Assembly: GCF_002751875.1 (NCBI RefSeq)
Contig: NZ_NMZM01000006.1
Coordinates: forward strand, 186,001 to 250,000
Direction: 5' to 3'
Origin: Oceaniglobus indicus
Lineage (GTDB): Bacteria; Pseudomonadota; Alphaproteobacteria; Rhodobacterales; Rhodobacteraceae
DNA length: 64,000 nucleotides
In this document: positions 27,381 through 36,290 of the stretch, one piece after another
Position numbering within the stretch: the stretch's first letter is position 1
Layout of the letters: each line of letters starts with the position of its first letter
The notes under the pieces: generated by a model
The model's input: the letters and a program-made list of their open reading frames with translations, nothing else
What the model was told of the DNA's origin: nothing
The model's database searches: none
Position numbers and translations under genes: made by a program

Positions 27381-27455
27381 GGGTGATTAGCTCAGCGGTA
27401 GAGCACTTCGTTGACATCGAAGGGGTCACTGGTTCGATCCCAGTATCGCCCACCA
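27381..27455 (+). tRNA. tRNA-Val (GAC)
   Basis: 75 bases with acceptor GGGTGAT/ATCGCCC, D-arm GCTCAGCGGTAGAGC, anticodon arm CTTCG-TTGACAT-CGAAG (anticodon GAC), T-loop GTTCGATC and encoded 3' CCA. Confidence 0.96.
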
Positions 27456-27524
27456 TTATTTCGATCCCGGGCCTCCGGGGAACTGCAACTGGCGCGTCAG
27501 CGCCGCGATATGAGGGATAGGACC

Positions 27525-27650
27525 ATGAAAGTCCGCAACTCGCTCCGCTCGCTGAAGAACCGCCACCGGGATTGCCGTGTGGTGCGCCGCAAGGGTCGCG
27601 TCTATGTCATCAACAAGACCCAGCGCAAGTTCAAGGCTCGCCAGGGCTGA
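27525..27650 (+). CDS. rpmJ: 50S ribosomal protein L36
   Basis: 41 aa: [20 protein letters not shown] followed by [21 protein letters not shown]. This is the zinc-free (C-minus) alternative form of L36, with one cysteine only. The start at 27525 has AGGGATAGG upstream. It lies 69 bases after tRNA-Val and may share its transcript. Confidence 0.96.
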   Translation: MKVRNSLRSLKNRHRDCRVVRRKGRVYVINKTQRKFKARQG

Positions 27651-27671
27651 AACGCCCCGTCGAACGGATTG

Positions 27672-27705
27672 AAAACCGCCTGTTCCCTTGGGACAGGCGG
27701 TTTTT
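27672..27705. terminator. bidirectional terminator between rpmJ and the peptidoglycan-binding gene
   Basis: AAAACCGCCTGTCC-like stem of 13-14 bp (AAAACCGCCTGTTCC/GGACAGGCGGTTTT) flanked by A and T runs, so it can serve rpmJ on the plus strand and the convergent gene on the minus strand. Confidence 0.85.
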
Positions 27706-27736
27706 CATGTCTCGAGATCCGCGCCCGTCCTGCCGG

Positions 27737-29452
27737 TCATTGCAGGATCGAGCGCATGGAATCGGCCAGCAGGCGAACGGCGGTTTCGCGGTTCATGTAT
27801 CCCGTCTGCGCCAGTTGGGCGTTTTGCTGATACAACCGGATCGCCTGCCGGGTCTGACGGTCGAACACGCCGTCCACCGGCCCCGGATCGATTCCCATTG
27901 CCTTCAAGCGCATTTCGACCGTGCGGCGCAGGATCGGCGTCAGGCCCAGCGCGTTTTCCTCGGCCTCGGCCTTCTTGGTGTCGCCGCCCTGCCCTTCGAG
28001 ACCGCGAAGGCGCGCCCGTGCGTTGTCGCCGTAACTGCTGTCGGGAAAGTCGCGCAGAAAGCTGCGGTATCCCTCGATGGTATTGCGCTGGGTCGCATCG
28101 CGCCACGCCAAACGCTCGGCCTGCGATGTGCGCTCGGCTTCGATCCCGGCCAGGGCCTGGCGGGCCTCACGGGCGAACTCTCCCTCGGGATAACGCTCCA
28201 GATACCGGCGCAGCCCCGCTTCGCCACCACCGGCGCCGTTGCGCCTCCAGAATTGGCGTTCCTCACGCAGTCGTTCCGCACGCTCGCGTTCCTGTTTGGC
28301 CGCCTCTGCATTGGCCCGCTCGGTCGCCTCGGCGCGTAGCCGGCGGATTTGCGGTGCATCCAGATATCCGGTCACCGGCAGATCGCGCAACTCCTGCCAG
28401 GATCGGATCGCGGTCCGGGTGCCGTTTCCGAAAATCCCGTCAACGCCACGGGTATTGAAATCCAGTGCGGTCAGGTCGCGCTGGATCCGCCGCCGTTGAT
28501 CCCGACTCAGCTTCAGGGCTTCTTCGGTGAGGCGGGCACCGCGCAACGGTTCGTCCCTGATCTGGTTCAGGGCACGACGGGCGGCCGCCGCGTGGTCGCC
28601 ATCGGGGAAGGCGTCGAGGTATCGCCGATACCCCGGCGCATCGTCGTCATCGCGCGCCGCCTGCCAAAGCCTTGCGTCGGCGGCGGCCAAGCGGGCGCGC
28701 GCGGCAAGGGCCGCCTCACGCTGCTGGCTGGCTTCCGCTTCGGCGCGGTCGGCTCTCCGGCGCAGGGCATCGATGTCGGCGCCGCTGGCGGTTTCGCCGT
28801 CTGCCGGAAGAAACGCCAACCCGCGCGGCGCAAAGCCGCTGACCGTCAGACCGTCGATATCCTCGGCCCGCTGCACCAGCGACGCACCCCGCACGGCCAC
28901 CGCGCCACGGATCAGGCGCGCCATGTCCGGCGCCGTCCCGATGACCAGCGTCACCCCCTGCGGCAAGTCCAGATCGCCCGGTCCGTCAGCAAGATACCGG
29001 CCCAGGTCGGTGCGCTCCTGCGGCTCGGGCGCCAGGCCCAGCACCGCGCGCCCCGGCACCTGCGCCAGCAGTGCAAGAACCGACGACAACGGCAAGCTGT
29101 CCCGCCCCAGGGCACTCAGCCCCGCGCTCTCGGCGCCCTTGGGCAGGAAAAAGGTCTCGGTCCGCGAATGGACAAAGCGGCCGCTCAGGAAAATGGCCAG
29201 ACCATCGGCCGAGGGCGCCATCTGTTCGACCTGTCCCAGCATCGCGCGCATCTGGTCGCTGTCGCGCCCCGTGCCCGACACGACGGCGACGCCGGCATCG
29301 TCCAGGCGGTCCGACGCGGCAAGCATGGCCGCCGCCGCCTCACCCTCGGTCGCGTTTGTCACGATCATCGCCACATCTTCGGCCTGCGCGATCGAGGTCC
29401 ACACCGCCAGAACGCCGGTCAGGACCGGCCCCGTCCATTTGCCACATGCCAT
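27737..29452 (-). CDS. exported caspase-like protein with two peptidoglycan-binding domains
   Basis: 571 aa. A signal peptide (MACGKWTGPVLTGVLAVWTS then IAQA) is followed by a caspase-like fold (about 30-220: VAMIVTNATEGEA, DGLAIFLSGRFV, FFLPKGAE) in which the usual SGHG histidine motif reads SGRF, so it is probably catalytically dead. Next come a coiled coil and one PG-binding_1 domain (ALDFNTRGVDGIFGNGTRTAI), repeats of the type GYRRYLDAFPDGD/GLRRYLERYPEGE/GYRSFLRDFPDSS, and a second PG-binding_1 domain at the C-terminus (MGIDPGPVDGVFDRQTRQAI). AAGGGGAAA precedes the ATG at 29452. Confidence 0.83.
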   Translation of the reverse strand: MACGKWTGPVLTGVLAVWTSIAQAEDVAMIVTNATEGEAAAAMLAASDRLDDAGVAVVSGTGRDSDQMRAMLGQVEQMAPSADGLAIFLSGRFVHSRTETFFLPKGAESAGLSALGRDSLPLSSVLALLAQVPGRAVLGLAPEPQERTDLGRYLADGPGDLDLPQGVTLVIGTAPDMARLIRGAVAVRGASLVQRAEDIDGLTVSGFAPRGLAFLPADGETASGADIDALRRRADRAEAEASQQREAALAARARLAAADARLWQAARDDDDAPGYRRYLDAFPDGDHAAAARRALNQIRDEPLRGARLTEEALKLSRDQRRRIQRDLTALDFNTRGVDGIFGNGTRTAIRSWQELRDLPVTGYLDAPQIRRLRAEATERANAEAAKQERERAERLREERQFWRRNGAGGGEAGLRRYLERYPEGEFAREARQALAGIEAERTSQAERLAWRDATQRNTIEGYRSFLRDFPDSSYGDNARARLRGLEGQGGDTKKAEAEENALGLTPILRRTVEMRLKAMGIDPGPVDGVFDRQTRQAIRLYQQNAQLAQTGYMNRETAVRLLADSMRSILQ

Positions 29453-29608
29453 CGGCTTTCCCCTTTTTCCTTGACCGGCGCGCCTGGGTCGTCTCGGATC
29501 GCGCCCGGGATGATGATCGGTCGTGATCGTCGGGTCATGCAAGAACCAGCCTAGGTTATCCGATAACCGCATGACACCCACAGGTTCGTGTCAATTGCCG
29601 CCATAGAA

Positions 29609-29623
29609 TTAACCAATTGTTAA
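29609..29623. promoter_or_regulatory. CtrA-type binding site
   Basis: TTAA-CCAATTG-TTAA, the full TTAA-N7-TTAA consensus of the cell-cycle regulator CtrA, in a conspicuously AT-rich stretch between two divergent genes. It is 86 bases before the SHOCT gene and 156 bases before the caspase-like gene. Confidence 0.5.
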
Positions 29624-29708
29624 TCAATAAGTATTTTGACAGCAGGCCGCCTGGTTTCCGCCGCGATTCGCACCCATCCTCGGAGGCGATGAAACGAAGG
29701 ATCCGTCC

Positions 29709-30014
29709 ATGGCCCTGCTCAAGGAAATCGAGACGCTGACCCGTCTGCACCGCAATGGCACCCTCAGCGATGCGGAATATACCGCCGCCAAGCGCGCCAT
29801 CCTGAACGAGGTGCCCGATGCCCAGACCGAGGATCCCGCCGTGACCGCCATGATCCATACAATGACGGCGCTTGCCGCATGTCTGCTGCCGCCGATCATT
29901 CTGGGCCTGGCGGTCTTCGCTCTGGGCATTCCGGCGATGCTGTCCCTTACCTTGGCCGTGACCGTTTTGGCCGCCATCGTCATCGCCCAGTATCATCGGC
30001 GTGACGGGCACTGA
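29709..30014 (+). CDS. SHOCT-domain membrane protein
   Basis: 101 aa. The N-terminal 35 residues (LKEIETLTRLHRNGTLSDAEYTAAKRAIL) are a SHOCT motif, a short helical hairpin usually at C-termini. Two hydrophobic helices follow (LAACLLPPIILGLAVFALG and SLTLAVTVLAAIVIA). Function unknown. Downstream of a CtrA-type box. Confidence 0.78.
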   Translation: MALLKEIETLTRLHRNGTLSDAEYTAAKRAILNEVPDAQTEDPAVTAMIHTMTALAACLLPPIILGLAVFALGIPAMLSLTLAVTVLAAIVIAQYHRRDGH

Positions 30015-30020
30015 GCGCCC

Positions 30021-30057
30021 GGTTTTTTCTTGCCTGAAATACTCCCGCCGGAGGCTC
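30021..30057 (+). repeat. dispersed repeat, copy 4
   Basis: GGTTTTTTCTTGCCTGAAAT continuing ACTCCCGCCGGAGGCTC. It lies 7 bases after the SHOCT gene stop in sense orientation, the same position as copy 1 after ffh. Confidence 0.7.
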
Positions 30058-30093
30058 CCACGTCGATCCCAGCGCAACAGCCGCCTGGGGGCG

Positions 30094-32874
30094 CTAACTT
30101 GGGCGCGACCCTGTTCCCGGGTTTTCCACCCGCACCGCGGAATACTTGAATTCAGGGATCTTGCCGAACGGGTCCAGGGCGGAGTTGGTCAGGATGTTGG
30201 CCGCCGCCTCGACATAGGCGAAGGGCAGGAACACCGTGTCCTCGGCCACCGCGCGATCCGCCCGCGCCATCACGTCCAGCGTGCCGCGCCGCGTGGTCAG
30301 CCGCACCGTGTCACCGGCCACCACGCCCAAGCGGCGCAGCGTCCTGGGGTGCAGCGAACAATTCGCCTCGGGCTCCATCGCGTCCAGGACCGATGCCCGC
30401 CGGGTCATCGCGCCCGTGTGCCAATGTTCCAGCTGCCGCCCCGTGATCAGGATCATCGGGTAATCCTCGTTCGGGGTCTCGGCCGGGGGGGTCACGCGCG
30501 CCGGGGTCATCTTGGCGCGGCCTGCACGGCGCGGGAAACCGTCGCCGAACACCACCGCCTCGCCGGGCTGGTCCGGGCCCAGCACGGGATAAGTGACGGC
30601 ACCTTCCTTTTCCAGCCGGTTCCAGGTGATGTGATGCAGCGAGCGCATGGACATCTTCATCTCGTCGAAGATCGACCGCGGCCCGTCGTAATCCCAATCC
30701 AGACCCACGCGCCGCGCCAGATCGACGATCACGCGCCAGTCCTCGCGCGCCTCGCCCGGAGGGGTCACGGCGGCGCGGCCCATCTGCACCTGCCGGTTCG
30801 TGTTCGTCACCGTGCCGTTCTTTTCCGGAAACGCGGCGGCGGGCAGGATCACATCGGCGAAGTTGGCCGTTTCGGTCAGGAAGATGTCCTGCACCACCAG
30901 GTGATCCAGTTGCGCCAGCGCCTTTCTGGCATGTTCGACGTCAGGATCCGACATCGCCGGGTTTTCACCAAGGATATACATCCCCTTGATCTCGCGCCGG
31001 TAAATGGCGTCGATAATCTCGACCACGGTCAGGCCGGGCTGTCCGTCGATCGCCGTGCCTTTCCAGATGTGGCGGAACAGCTCGCGCACCTCGCCGTCGG
31101 TCACAGACTGGTAATCCGGCAGGAACTGCGGGATCAGGCCGGCATCCGACGCGCCTTGCACGTTGTTCTGGCCGCGCAGCGGGTGCAACCCGGTGCCCGG
31201 ACGCCCGATCTGACCGCACAACAGCGCCAGCGTGATCAGGCAGCGCGCGTTGTCGGTGCCATGGATGTGCTGCGACACGCCCATGCCCCAGAAGATCATC
31301 GCGCGGCTGGCCCCGGCATAGGTGCGCGCGACGTCGCGGATCACCTCGGGCGTCACGCCGCACAATTCGGACATGCGTTCCGGGGTGAACGCCCGGATAT
31401 GGTCGCGGAACTCGAAAAAGCCTTCGGTGAACCCCTCGATATACTGCCGGTCATACAGCTTTTCCTCGACGATCACGTTCATGATGGCGTTCAGCAGCGC
31501 GACATCGGTGCCGGGGCGAAATTGCAGCATGTGTTTCGCATACCGCTTCAACGCCTGGCCGCGCGGATCCATCACCATCAGGGTGCCGCCGCGCTTGGCG
31601 AACTGTTTGAAATAGGTGGCGGCGACGGGGTGGTTTTCGGTCGGGTTGGCGCCGATCACGATGGCGCAATCGGCGTTCTCGATCTCGTTGAACGTGGCCG
31701 TGACCGCGCCCGATCCGACGTTCTCCATCAGCGCCGCCACCGACGAGGCGTGGCACAGGCGGGTGCAGTGATCGACGTTGTTGTGGCCAAACCCCTGGCG
31801 GATGAACTTCTGGAACAGATACGCTTCTTCGTTGGTGCACTTGGCCGATCCGAACCCGGCCACCGTGCGCCCGCCGTAATAGCTGCGCAGGTCCGACAGA
31901 CCGTGGGCAGCCTTGTCCAATGCCTCTTCCCAGGTCGCCTCGCGGAAATGGGTGAACGGATTGCCCGGATCGACGTTCAGCCCCTTTTCCGGCGCATCGT
32001 CCCGCCGGATCAGGGGTTTGGTCAGGCGGTGCGGATGGTGGATGTAGTCGAAGCCGAACCGCCCCTTGACGCACAAGCGCCCCTCGTTGGCAGGGCCGTT
32101 GATGCCTTCGACATACTTTACCTTGCCGTCCTTCACCTTGACCGACACCTGACAGCCGACGCCGCAGAACGGGCAGATGCTTTTGGTTTCGCTGTCGAAA
32201 TCCGCGCGGTCCCCGACCTGCGCGTCGTTCACCACCGACGCGGGCATCAACGCGCCCGTCGGGCAGGCCTGCACGCATTCGCCGCAGGCCACACAGGTCG
32301 ATTCGCCCATGGGATCGGCCATGTCGAACACCGGAAAAGCATCGTGTCCGCGACCCGCCATGCCGATCACGTCGTTCACCTGAACCTCGCGACACGCACG
32401 CACGCACAGCCCGCACTGGATGCAGGCGTCCAGGTTCACCGACATCGCGATGTGCGAATCGTCCAGCAACGGCACGCGCGCCGGTTCCAGTTTCGGGAAA
32501 CGCGATTCGGTGACACCTTGCTGCGCAGCCATGTCCCAGAACGGCGCGGATCTGTCGTGGGCCACGTCCGGCGCGGGCTGATCGGCCACCAGCATTTCCA
32601 TCACCATGCGGCGGGCCTTGACCTCGCGTGCGCCCTGCGACGACACCACCATGCCATCCGTCGGCACCCGGATGCACGACGCCGCCAGAACCCGTTCGCC
32701 GTCGATTTCAACCATGCAGGCGCGGCAATTGCCGTCGGCACGGTATCCCTTCACGTCGCGGTGGCACAGGTGCGGGATCGTGGTGCCGTGACGCTTGGCC
32801 ACCTGCCAGATCGTCTCGCCCGGCGCGGCCTCGACCGTGTTGCCGTCCAGTGTGAAGCGAACCGTTTCCGTCAT
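30094..32874 (-). CDS. formate dehydrogenase alpha subunit (molybdopterin, FdsA/FdhA-type)
   Basis: 926 aa iron-sulfur molybdoenzyme. In order: a [2Fe-2S] ferredoxin domain (C37, C50, C53, C67); a His/Cys region; two [4Fe-4S] clusters (CIQCGLCVRAC, CVACGECVQACP); the bis-MGD domain with its own cluster (CPFCGVGC); and the molybdenum ligand as cysteine in DHCTRLCHASS, not selenocysteine. This is the architecture of the alpha subunit of soluble NAD-dependent formate dehydrogenases. The usual partner genes fdsG, fdsB, fdsC and fdsD are not in the window, so its electron acceptor is unclear. Confidence 0.9.
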   Translation of the reverse strand: MTETVRFTLDGNTVEAAPGETIWQVAKRHGTTIPHLCHRDVKGYRADGNCRACMVEIDGERVLAASCIRVPTDGMVVSSQGAREVKARRMVMEMLVADQPAPDVAHDRSAPFWDMAAQQGVTESRFPKLEPARVPLLDDSHIAMSVNLDACIQCGLCVRACREVQVNDVIGMAGRGHDAFPVFDMADPMGESTCVACGECVQACPTGALMPASVVNDAQVGDRADFDSETKSICPFCGVGCQVSVKVKDGKVKYVEGINGPANEGRLCVKGRFGFDYIHHPHRLTKPLIRRDDAPEKGLNVDPGNPFTHFREATWEEALDKAAHGLSDLRSYYGGRTVAGFGSAKCTNEEAYLFQKFIRQGFGHNNVDHCTRLCHASSVAALMENVGSGAVTATFNEIENADCAIVIGANPTENHPVAATYFKQFAKRGGTLMVMDPRGQALKRYAKHMLQFRPGTDVALLNAIMNVIVEEKLYDRQYIEGFTEGFFEFRDHIRAFTPERMSELCGVTPEVIRDVARTYAGASRAMIFWGMGVSQHIHGTDNARCLITLALLCGQIGRPGTGLHPLRGQNNVQGASDAGLIPQFLPDYQSVTDGEVRELFRHIWKGTAIDGQPGLTVVEIIDAIYRREIKGMYILGENPAMSDPDVEHARKALAQLDHLVVQDIFLTETANFADVILPAAAFPEKNGTVTNTNRQVQMGRAAVTPPGEAREDWRVIVDLARRVGLDWDYDGPRSIFDEMKMSMRSLHHITWNRLEKEGAVTYPVLGPDQPGEAVVFGDGFPRRAGRAKMTPARVTPPAETPNEDYPMILITGRQLEHWHTGAMTRRASVLDAMEPEANCSLHPRTLRRLGVVAGDTVRLTTRRGTLDVMARADRAVAEDTVFLPFAYVEAAANILTNSALDPFGKIPEFKYSAVRVENPGTGSRPS

Positions 32875-33028
32875 GGCCTGTCTCCCGATGTCACAGCCGT
32901 TCTAGCGCAGGATAGACCGAGGGGCGCGCCTTCGTCACGACACCATGGCACACGTTTGCGCCACATCCCCACGTTGCATCTTGCGCCATGCCGCCCTATC
33001 CCGATCCGACCGAATTCAGGGGGTCACC

Positions 33029-33673
33029 ATGGGTGAAATCGTTCTTGTCCGCCACGGTCAGGCCAATTCGGCCGCCAAGACCGAAGCCGACTATGACCGT
33101 CTGTCCGATCTGGGCCACCGCCAGGCCGAATGGCTGGGCGACTGGTTCCGCGACCAGGGCGAGGTGTTCGACGACACGTTCTGCGGCTCGCTCAACCGTC
33201 ATCACCAGACGGCGGACGCCATGGGTGCGGGCGAACGGCACGAAGATCCCCGCCTGAACGAGATGGATTATTTCAACCTCGGTCATGCGCTCGAGGCGTC
33301 GCACGGCGTGCCCTTCCCCGGCCCCGACGAATTCGCGGCCCATGTGCCGCAGGTGATGAACGCCTGGCACGACGCCCAGATCATGGGAAACGAGACGTTC
33401 GCCGCGTTCGAATCCCGTATCACCGCCGCCCTGACCGAAGCCGCCACCGAAGGGCGCCGCGTACTGTGCATCACATCGGGCGGGGTGATCGGCATGGTCA
33501 TGCGCCACATCCTTCAGCTCGACCCCACGCGGCTGGCCCATGTCCTGTTGCCGATCCGCAACACGTCGGTGCATCGGCTGTGGATCCGTGACGACGCGAT
33601 GATCCTGTCCGGCTTCAACGCCACCCCGCATCTGGACCGCGCCGACAGGGCGGCGGCAAGAACGACGTATTGA
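33029..33673 (+). CDS. histidine phosphatase (phosphoglycerate mutase-like)
   Basis: 214 aa. The catalytic RHG motif is at residues 8-10 (IVLVRHGQANS); the second histidine is in TSGGVIGMVM, with glycine where many family members have histidine. Broad phosphatase family; substrate unknown. Start at 33029 places RHG at the usual position. Divergent from the formate dehydrogenase gene. Confidence 0.87.
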   Translation: MGEIVLVRHGQANSAAKTEADYDRLSDLGHRQAEWLGDWFRDQGEVFDDTFCGSLNRHHQTADAMGAGERHEDPRLNEMDYFNLGHALEASHGVPFPGPDEFAAHVPQVMNAWHDAQIMGNETFAAFESRITAALTEAATEGRRVLCITSGGVIGMVMRHILQLDPTRLAHVLLPIRNTSVHRLWIRDDAMILSGFNATPHLDRADRAAARTTY

Positions 33674-33680
33674 ACGCCGT

Positions 33681-33717
33681 CCGGCGCAGGCGCTGACCGC
33701 GCACCGCCCTGCGCCGG
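33681..33717 (+). terminator. hairpin between convergent genes
   Basis: 10-bp stem CCGGCGCAGG/CCTGCGCCGG with a 17-base loop, just after the histidine phosphatase gene. No T run. Confidence 0.45.
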
Positions 33718-33759
33718 CGATCACGCGGCGGCACGATCCGCCGCACCAACCCCCGACGC

Positions 33760-34491
33760 TCAGAAAAACAGGCGGTAATACAGCCACGCGGGCAGGAGGC
33801 GCGACAGGCGGAACACCAGCGAGAAGCCCAGCGGGAAGTTCGCCGCGAAGCGTTCGCCCTGCATGTGGTCCACGACCTCGGCGGCGGCTTCTTCCGGCTC
33901 CATGATGAACGGCATCTTGAAATCGTTCTTTTCCGTCAGGCGCGTCTTGATGAAGCCGGGGTTGACCAGCTGCACATCGATGCCTCTGGGGCCAAGTTCG
34001 CCGTGCATCTGCTGGGCCAGATACATGATGCCGGCCTTGCTGGCGCCGTATCCGATGGCCCCGGGCAAACCGCGGTAGCCCGAGATCGAGCCGGTCAGAA
34101 CGATATGCCCCGACCCCTTGGCCACCATAGCCGGCACGACGTGGCCCAGCACCCGTGCGGCCCCGGTCAGGTTGACATCGAACATCTTGTTTACCTGTTC
34201 GGCGTTCCAATCAACCGCGCTCTGCGGCCAATAGACCCCGGCCAGGAACACCAGACCGTCGAAATCGCCAACCTTGGCGAAGGCGTCGGCGACGCTGGCC
34301 GCGTTCGCCACATCGATCGCCACGACACTGGCCTTGCCGGGCAGGGACGCCGCCAGATCCTCCAGCCGGTCGGTACTGCGCGCGCTCAGGATGACCTCGG
34401 CGCCCCGCGCGCTCAGCCGTTGTGCAACCGCGCGCCCCAATCCTTCGGATGCCCCGACGATCCAGTAGCGCTTGCCGGTCCAGTCTCTCAT
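33760..34491 (-). CDS. SDR-family oxidoreductase
   Basis: 243 aa. NAD(P)-binding VGASEGLGRAVAQRL, structural NNA-equivalent VFLAGV, catalytic Ser in LTGSISGYRG and YGASK (Tyr/Lys) are all present. It is the last gene of the sigmaE-type operon and starts inside the stop of the DUF3833 gene (ATGA overlap). In R. sphaeroides an SDR occupies the equivalent position. Confidence 0.88.
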   Translation of the reverse strand: MRDWTGKRYWIVGASEGLGRAVAQRLSARGAEVILSARSTDRLEDLAASLPGKASVVAIDVANAASVADAFAKVGDFDGLVFLAGVYWPQSAVDWNAEQVNKMFDVNLTGAARVLGHVVPAMVAKGSGHIVLTGSISGYRGLPGAIGYGASKAGIMYLAQQMHGELGPRGIDVQLVNPGFIKTRLTEKNDFKMPFIMEPEEAAAEVVDHMQGERFAANFPLGFSLVFRLSRLLPAWLYYRLFF

Positions 34492-35039
34492 GTCGTCTCC
34501 TCACGTCGTATGGTGGCAATCAGTTCCGCGACCTTGAAGCCGAACTTGCGGAACTGGCTGCGATTGATGATGCTGCCGTCTTCGACCAGATACATCCAGT
34601 CCGTCGCGCCGAGCACATGGCCGCCCGCCTCCTTCGGCAAACGGATCGGGTATTTCAGGTGCACCGCCGGGCCGCCTTGGCCACCCTTGGCCGTGCCCGG
34701 CACGTCGTCGGCACGCGCATCGATGCTGCCGTCGGGGCCGAGTTCCAGATGCCACGCCCGTTCCTGGGTCTCGCCGTTGTCGTAAAGAAAATCCTGACGC
34801 AGCACACCGGAATTGCCGCTCCAGTCCCCGACCATCCGCGCGGTGAACCGCGACGACACCCGTCCGCCCGGCCCGAAGATCACGCCTTCGCAGATCAGGG
34901 GGCCGTTCAGTTGGCGACGCAGATCGAACTCGGGCGCCAGACCGACATAATCATCGATGCGCTGGGCGCGGAACGACAACAGGTACACACGAATGGCGAC
35001 AACGGCCGCGACAATCGCGGCACCCAAGGCAAGGAGCAA
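34488..35039 (-). CDS. DUF3833 lipoprotein-like/membrane-anchored protein
   Basis: 183 aa. One N-terminal membrane helix (LLALGAAIVAAVVAIRVYLLSF) then a domain with GPLICEGVIFGPGGRVSSRF, DFLYDNGETQERAWHL and TDWMYLVEDGSIINRSQFRKFG, which fits DUF3833, a family regularly found with DUF1365 and flavoprotein genes. Function unknown, presumed to act on membrane lipid products. Confidence 0.8.
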   Translation of the reverse strand: MLLALGAAIVAAVVAIRVYLLSFRAQRIDDYVGLAPEFDLRRQLNGPLICEGVIFGPGGRVSSRFTARMVGDWSGNSGVLRQDFLYDNGETQERAWHLELGPDGSIDARADDVPGTAKGGQGGPAVHLKYPIRLPKEAGGHVLGATDWMYLVEDGSIINRSQFRKFGFKVAELIATIRREETT

Positions 35040-35054
35040 GACGGTAGTGATGGT

Positions 35055-36290
35055 TCAATCCCTCCTGATTTGCGTCGTGGCAAGCAGCGCGATGGCAAGA
35101 AGCTTCAGACCGCAAGGCACAACCGCGTAGAGAAGCGTCAGTGTCATCAGCGCATCGGCGGTGTTGTTTGTTCCGGACACGAAGCCCGAATGGTCCAGAA
35201 CTGGCAACAATGTGATCGCCGCAAGGGTCAGCGTGAGTTTCGTCACGAAGGACCACAACCCGAAGCCCTGTTCGGCCCCCGGTGCGATCCGCGCCATGCG
35301 GGTGGCGAAGATTGCCGGCAGCAGCGTCAGATCGGCCCCCAGCGCGGCCCCCGACACGATACAGATCGCGGCAAAGGCGGCCATCTGGCCGGCGCCGATG
35401 AACGCGGCAAAGCTGAAGGCCACGACGGCCAGCGCCATGCCCGCAAGCAATGCGTGCTTCGGTCCGGTGCGCGCCGCCATCCGCCCCCAGAGCGGCGCCG
35501 AAGCCGCGGCCGACACGAAGAACAGCATCAGGAACGGCCCTTCCCACCCCGGCGCTTTCACGACGCTTTCCACGAAAAACAGGAACAGGGTCGATGTGAC
35601 GGCAACCGGCGTGGCATTCAGCAGCGCGATCAGCAAAAGGCGCCGCGCCAGACCATCGCGCAACACCACGCGCAGCCCGGACTGACCGTCGGCCAAGGCC
35701 GTGTCGCGCCATTCGCGCGCCATCAGCAGAACGCCCACCAGGGCCAAGCCGCCAAAGGCCACGACGAACAGGGTGAACGGCGCACCGCCGGTTTCCGCCA
35801 GAAGCGGTGGCGCGATTGCGGCGGCGCAAACCCCCAGCAACGCGCCCGTCTCGCGCCAGGTGGCAAGCCGCACGTGCCCCGTCGCGCCGATGCCCTCGGC
35901 CCGGATTACCCCTTGGGCATAGAACACGATGGTCAGATAGCTGAATCCGGTGAACAAGCCGGCAAGGGTCAGTGCGAACCACAGCGCGGGCGCCAGCATC
36001 GGCGGCACCGCGAACAATCCGGCCATGGACACGGCCATCAGCGCCGCGGCGGCCGCCACCGACACGGCCCGCCAACGGCGCAGCCGTCCCGCCAGCCACC
36101 CCAGAAGGGGGTCCTGGACGACATCGATCAGCCGCAGCACGGCAAGCACGCCGCCCAGGGTGGCCAGCCCGACACCATAGCTGTCGACATAGAACTTGGG
36201 CGCGTGGATATAGATCGGCAGGCCCGCGCTTGCCAGCATCGCGGCAAACACGGAATAACGCGCCAGTCCGATGTCCGGTCGTCCCTTCAA
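35055..36290 (-). CDS. MFS transporter, GPH/MFS_2-like
   Basis: 411 aa, about twelve membrane helices. The N-terminus RYSVFAAMLASAGLPIYIHAPKFY and the RLIDVVQDPLLGWLAGR segment are typical of the glycoside-pentoside-hexuronide/MFS_2 group. I start it at TTG 36290, which overlaps the DUF1365 stop as TTGA; the longer ORF to 36350 would overlap 64 bases of coding sequence. Conserved in this operon; possibly a lipid or lipid-derived substrate. Confidence 0.82.
   Translation of the reverse strand: MKGRPDIGLARYSVFAAMLASAGLPIYIHAPKFYVDSYGVGLATLGGVLAVLRLIDVVQDPLLGWLAGRLRRWRAVSVAAAAALMAVSMAGLFAVPPMLAPALWFALTLAGLFTGFSYLTIVFYAQGVIRAEGIGATGHVRLATWRETGALLGVCAAAIAPPLLAETGGAPFTLFVVAFGGLALVGVLLMAREWRDTALADGQSGLRVVLRDGLARRLLLIALLNATPVAVTSTLFLFFVESVVKAPGWEGPFLMLFFVSAAASAPLWGRMAARTGPKHALLAGMALAVVAFSFAAFIGAGQMAAFAAICIVSGAALGADLTLLPAIFATRMARIAPGAEQGFGLWSFVTKLTLTLAAITLLPVLDHSGFVSGTNNTADALMTLTLLYAVVPCGLKLLAIALLATTQIRRD

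Noticed and set aside
31700-31800. Selenocysteine in formate dehydrogenase
   Set aside because: The metal-binding residue is encoded as cysteine in RLCHASS with no in-frame TGA.
30001-33036. 1011-codon plus-strand ORF opposite the formate dehydrogenase gene
   Set aside because: It is the mirror of high-GC third positions in the real gene; it has no family motifs and is rich in H, R and A.
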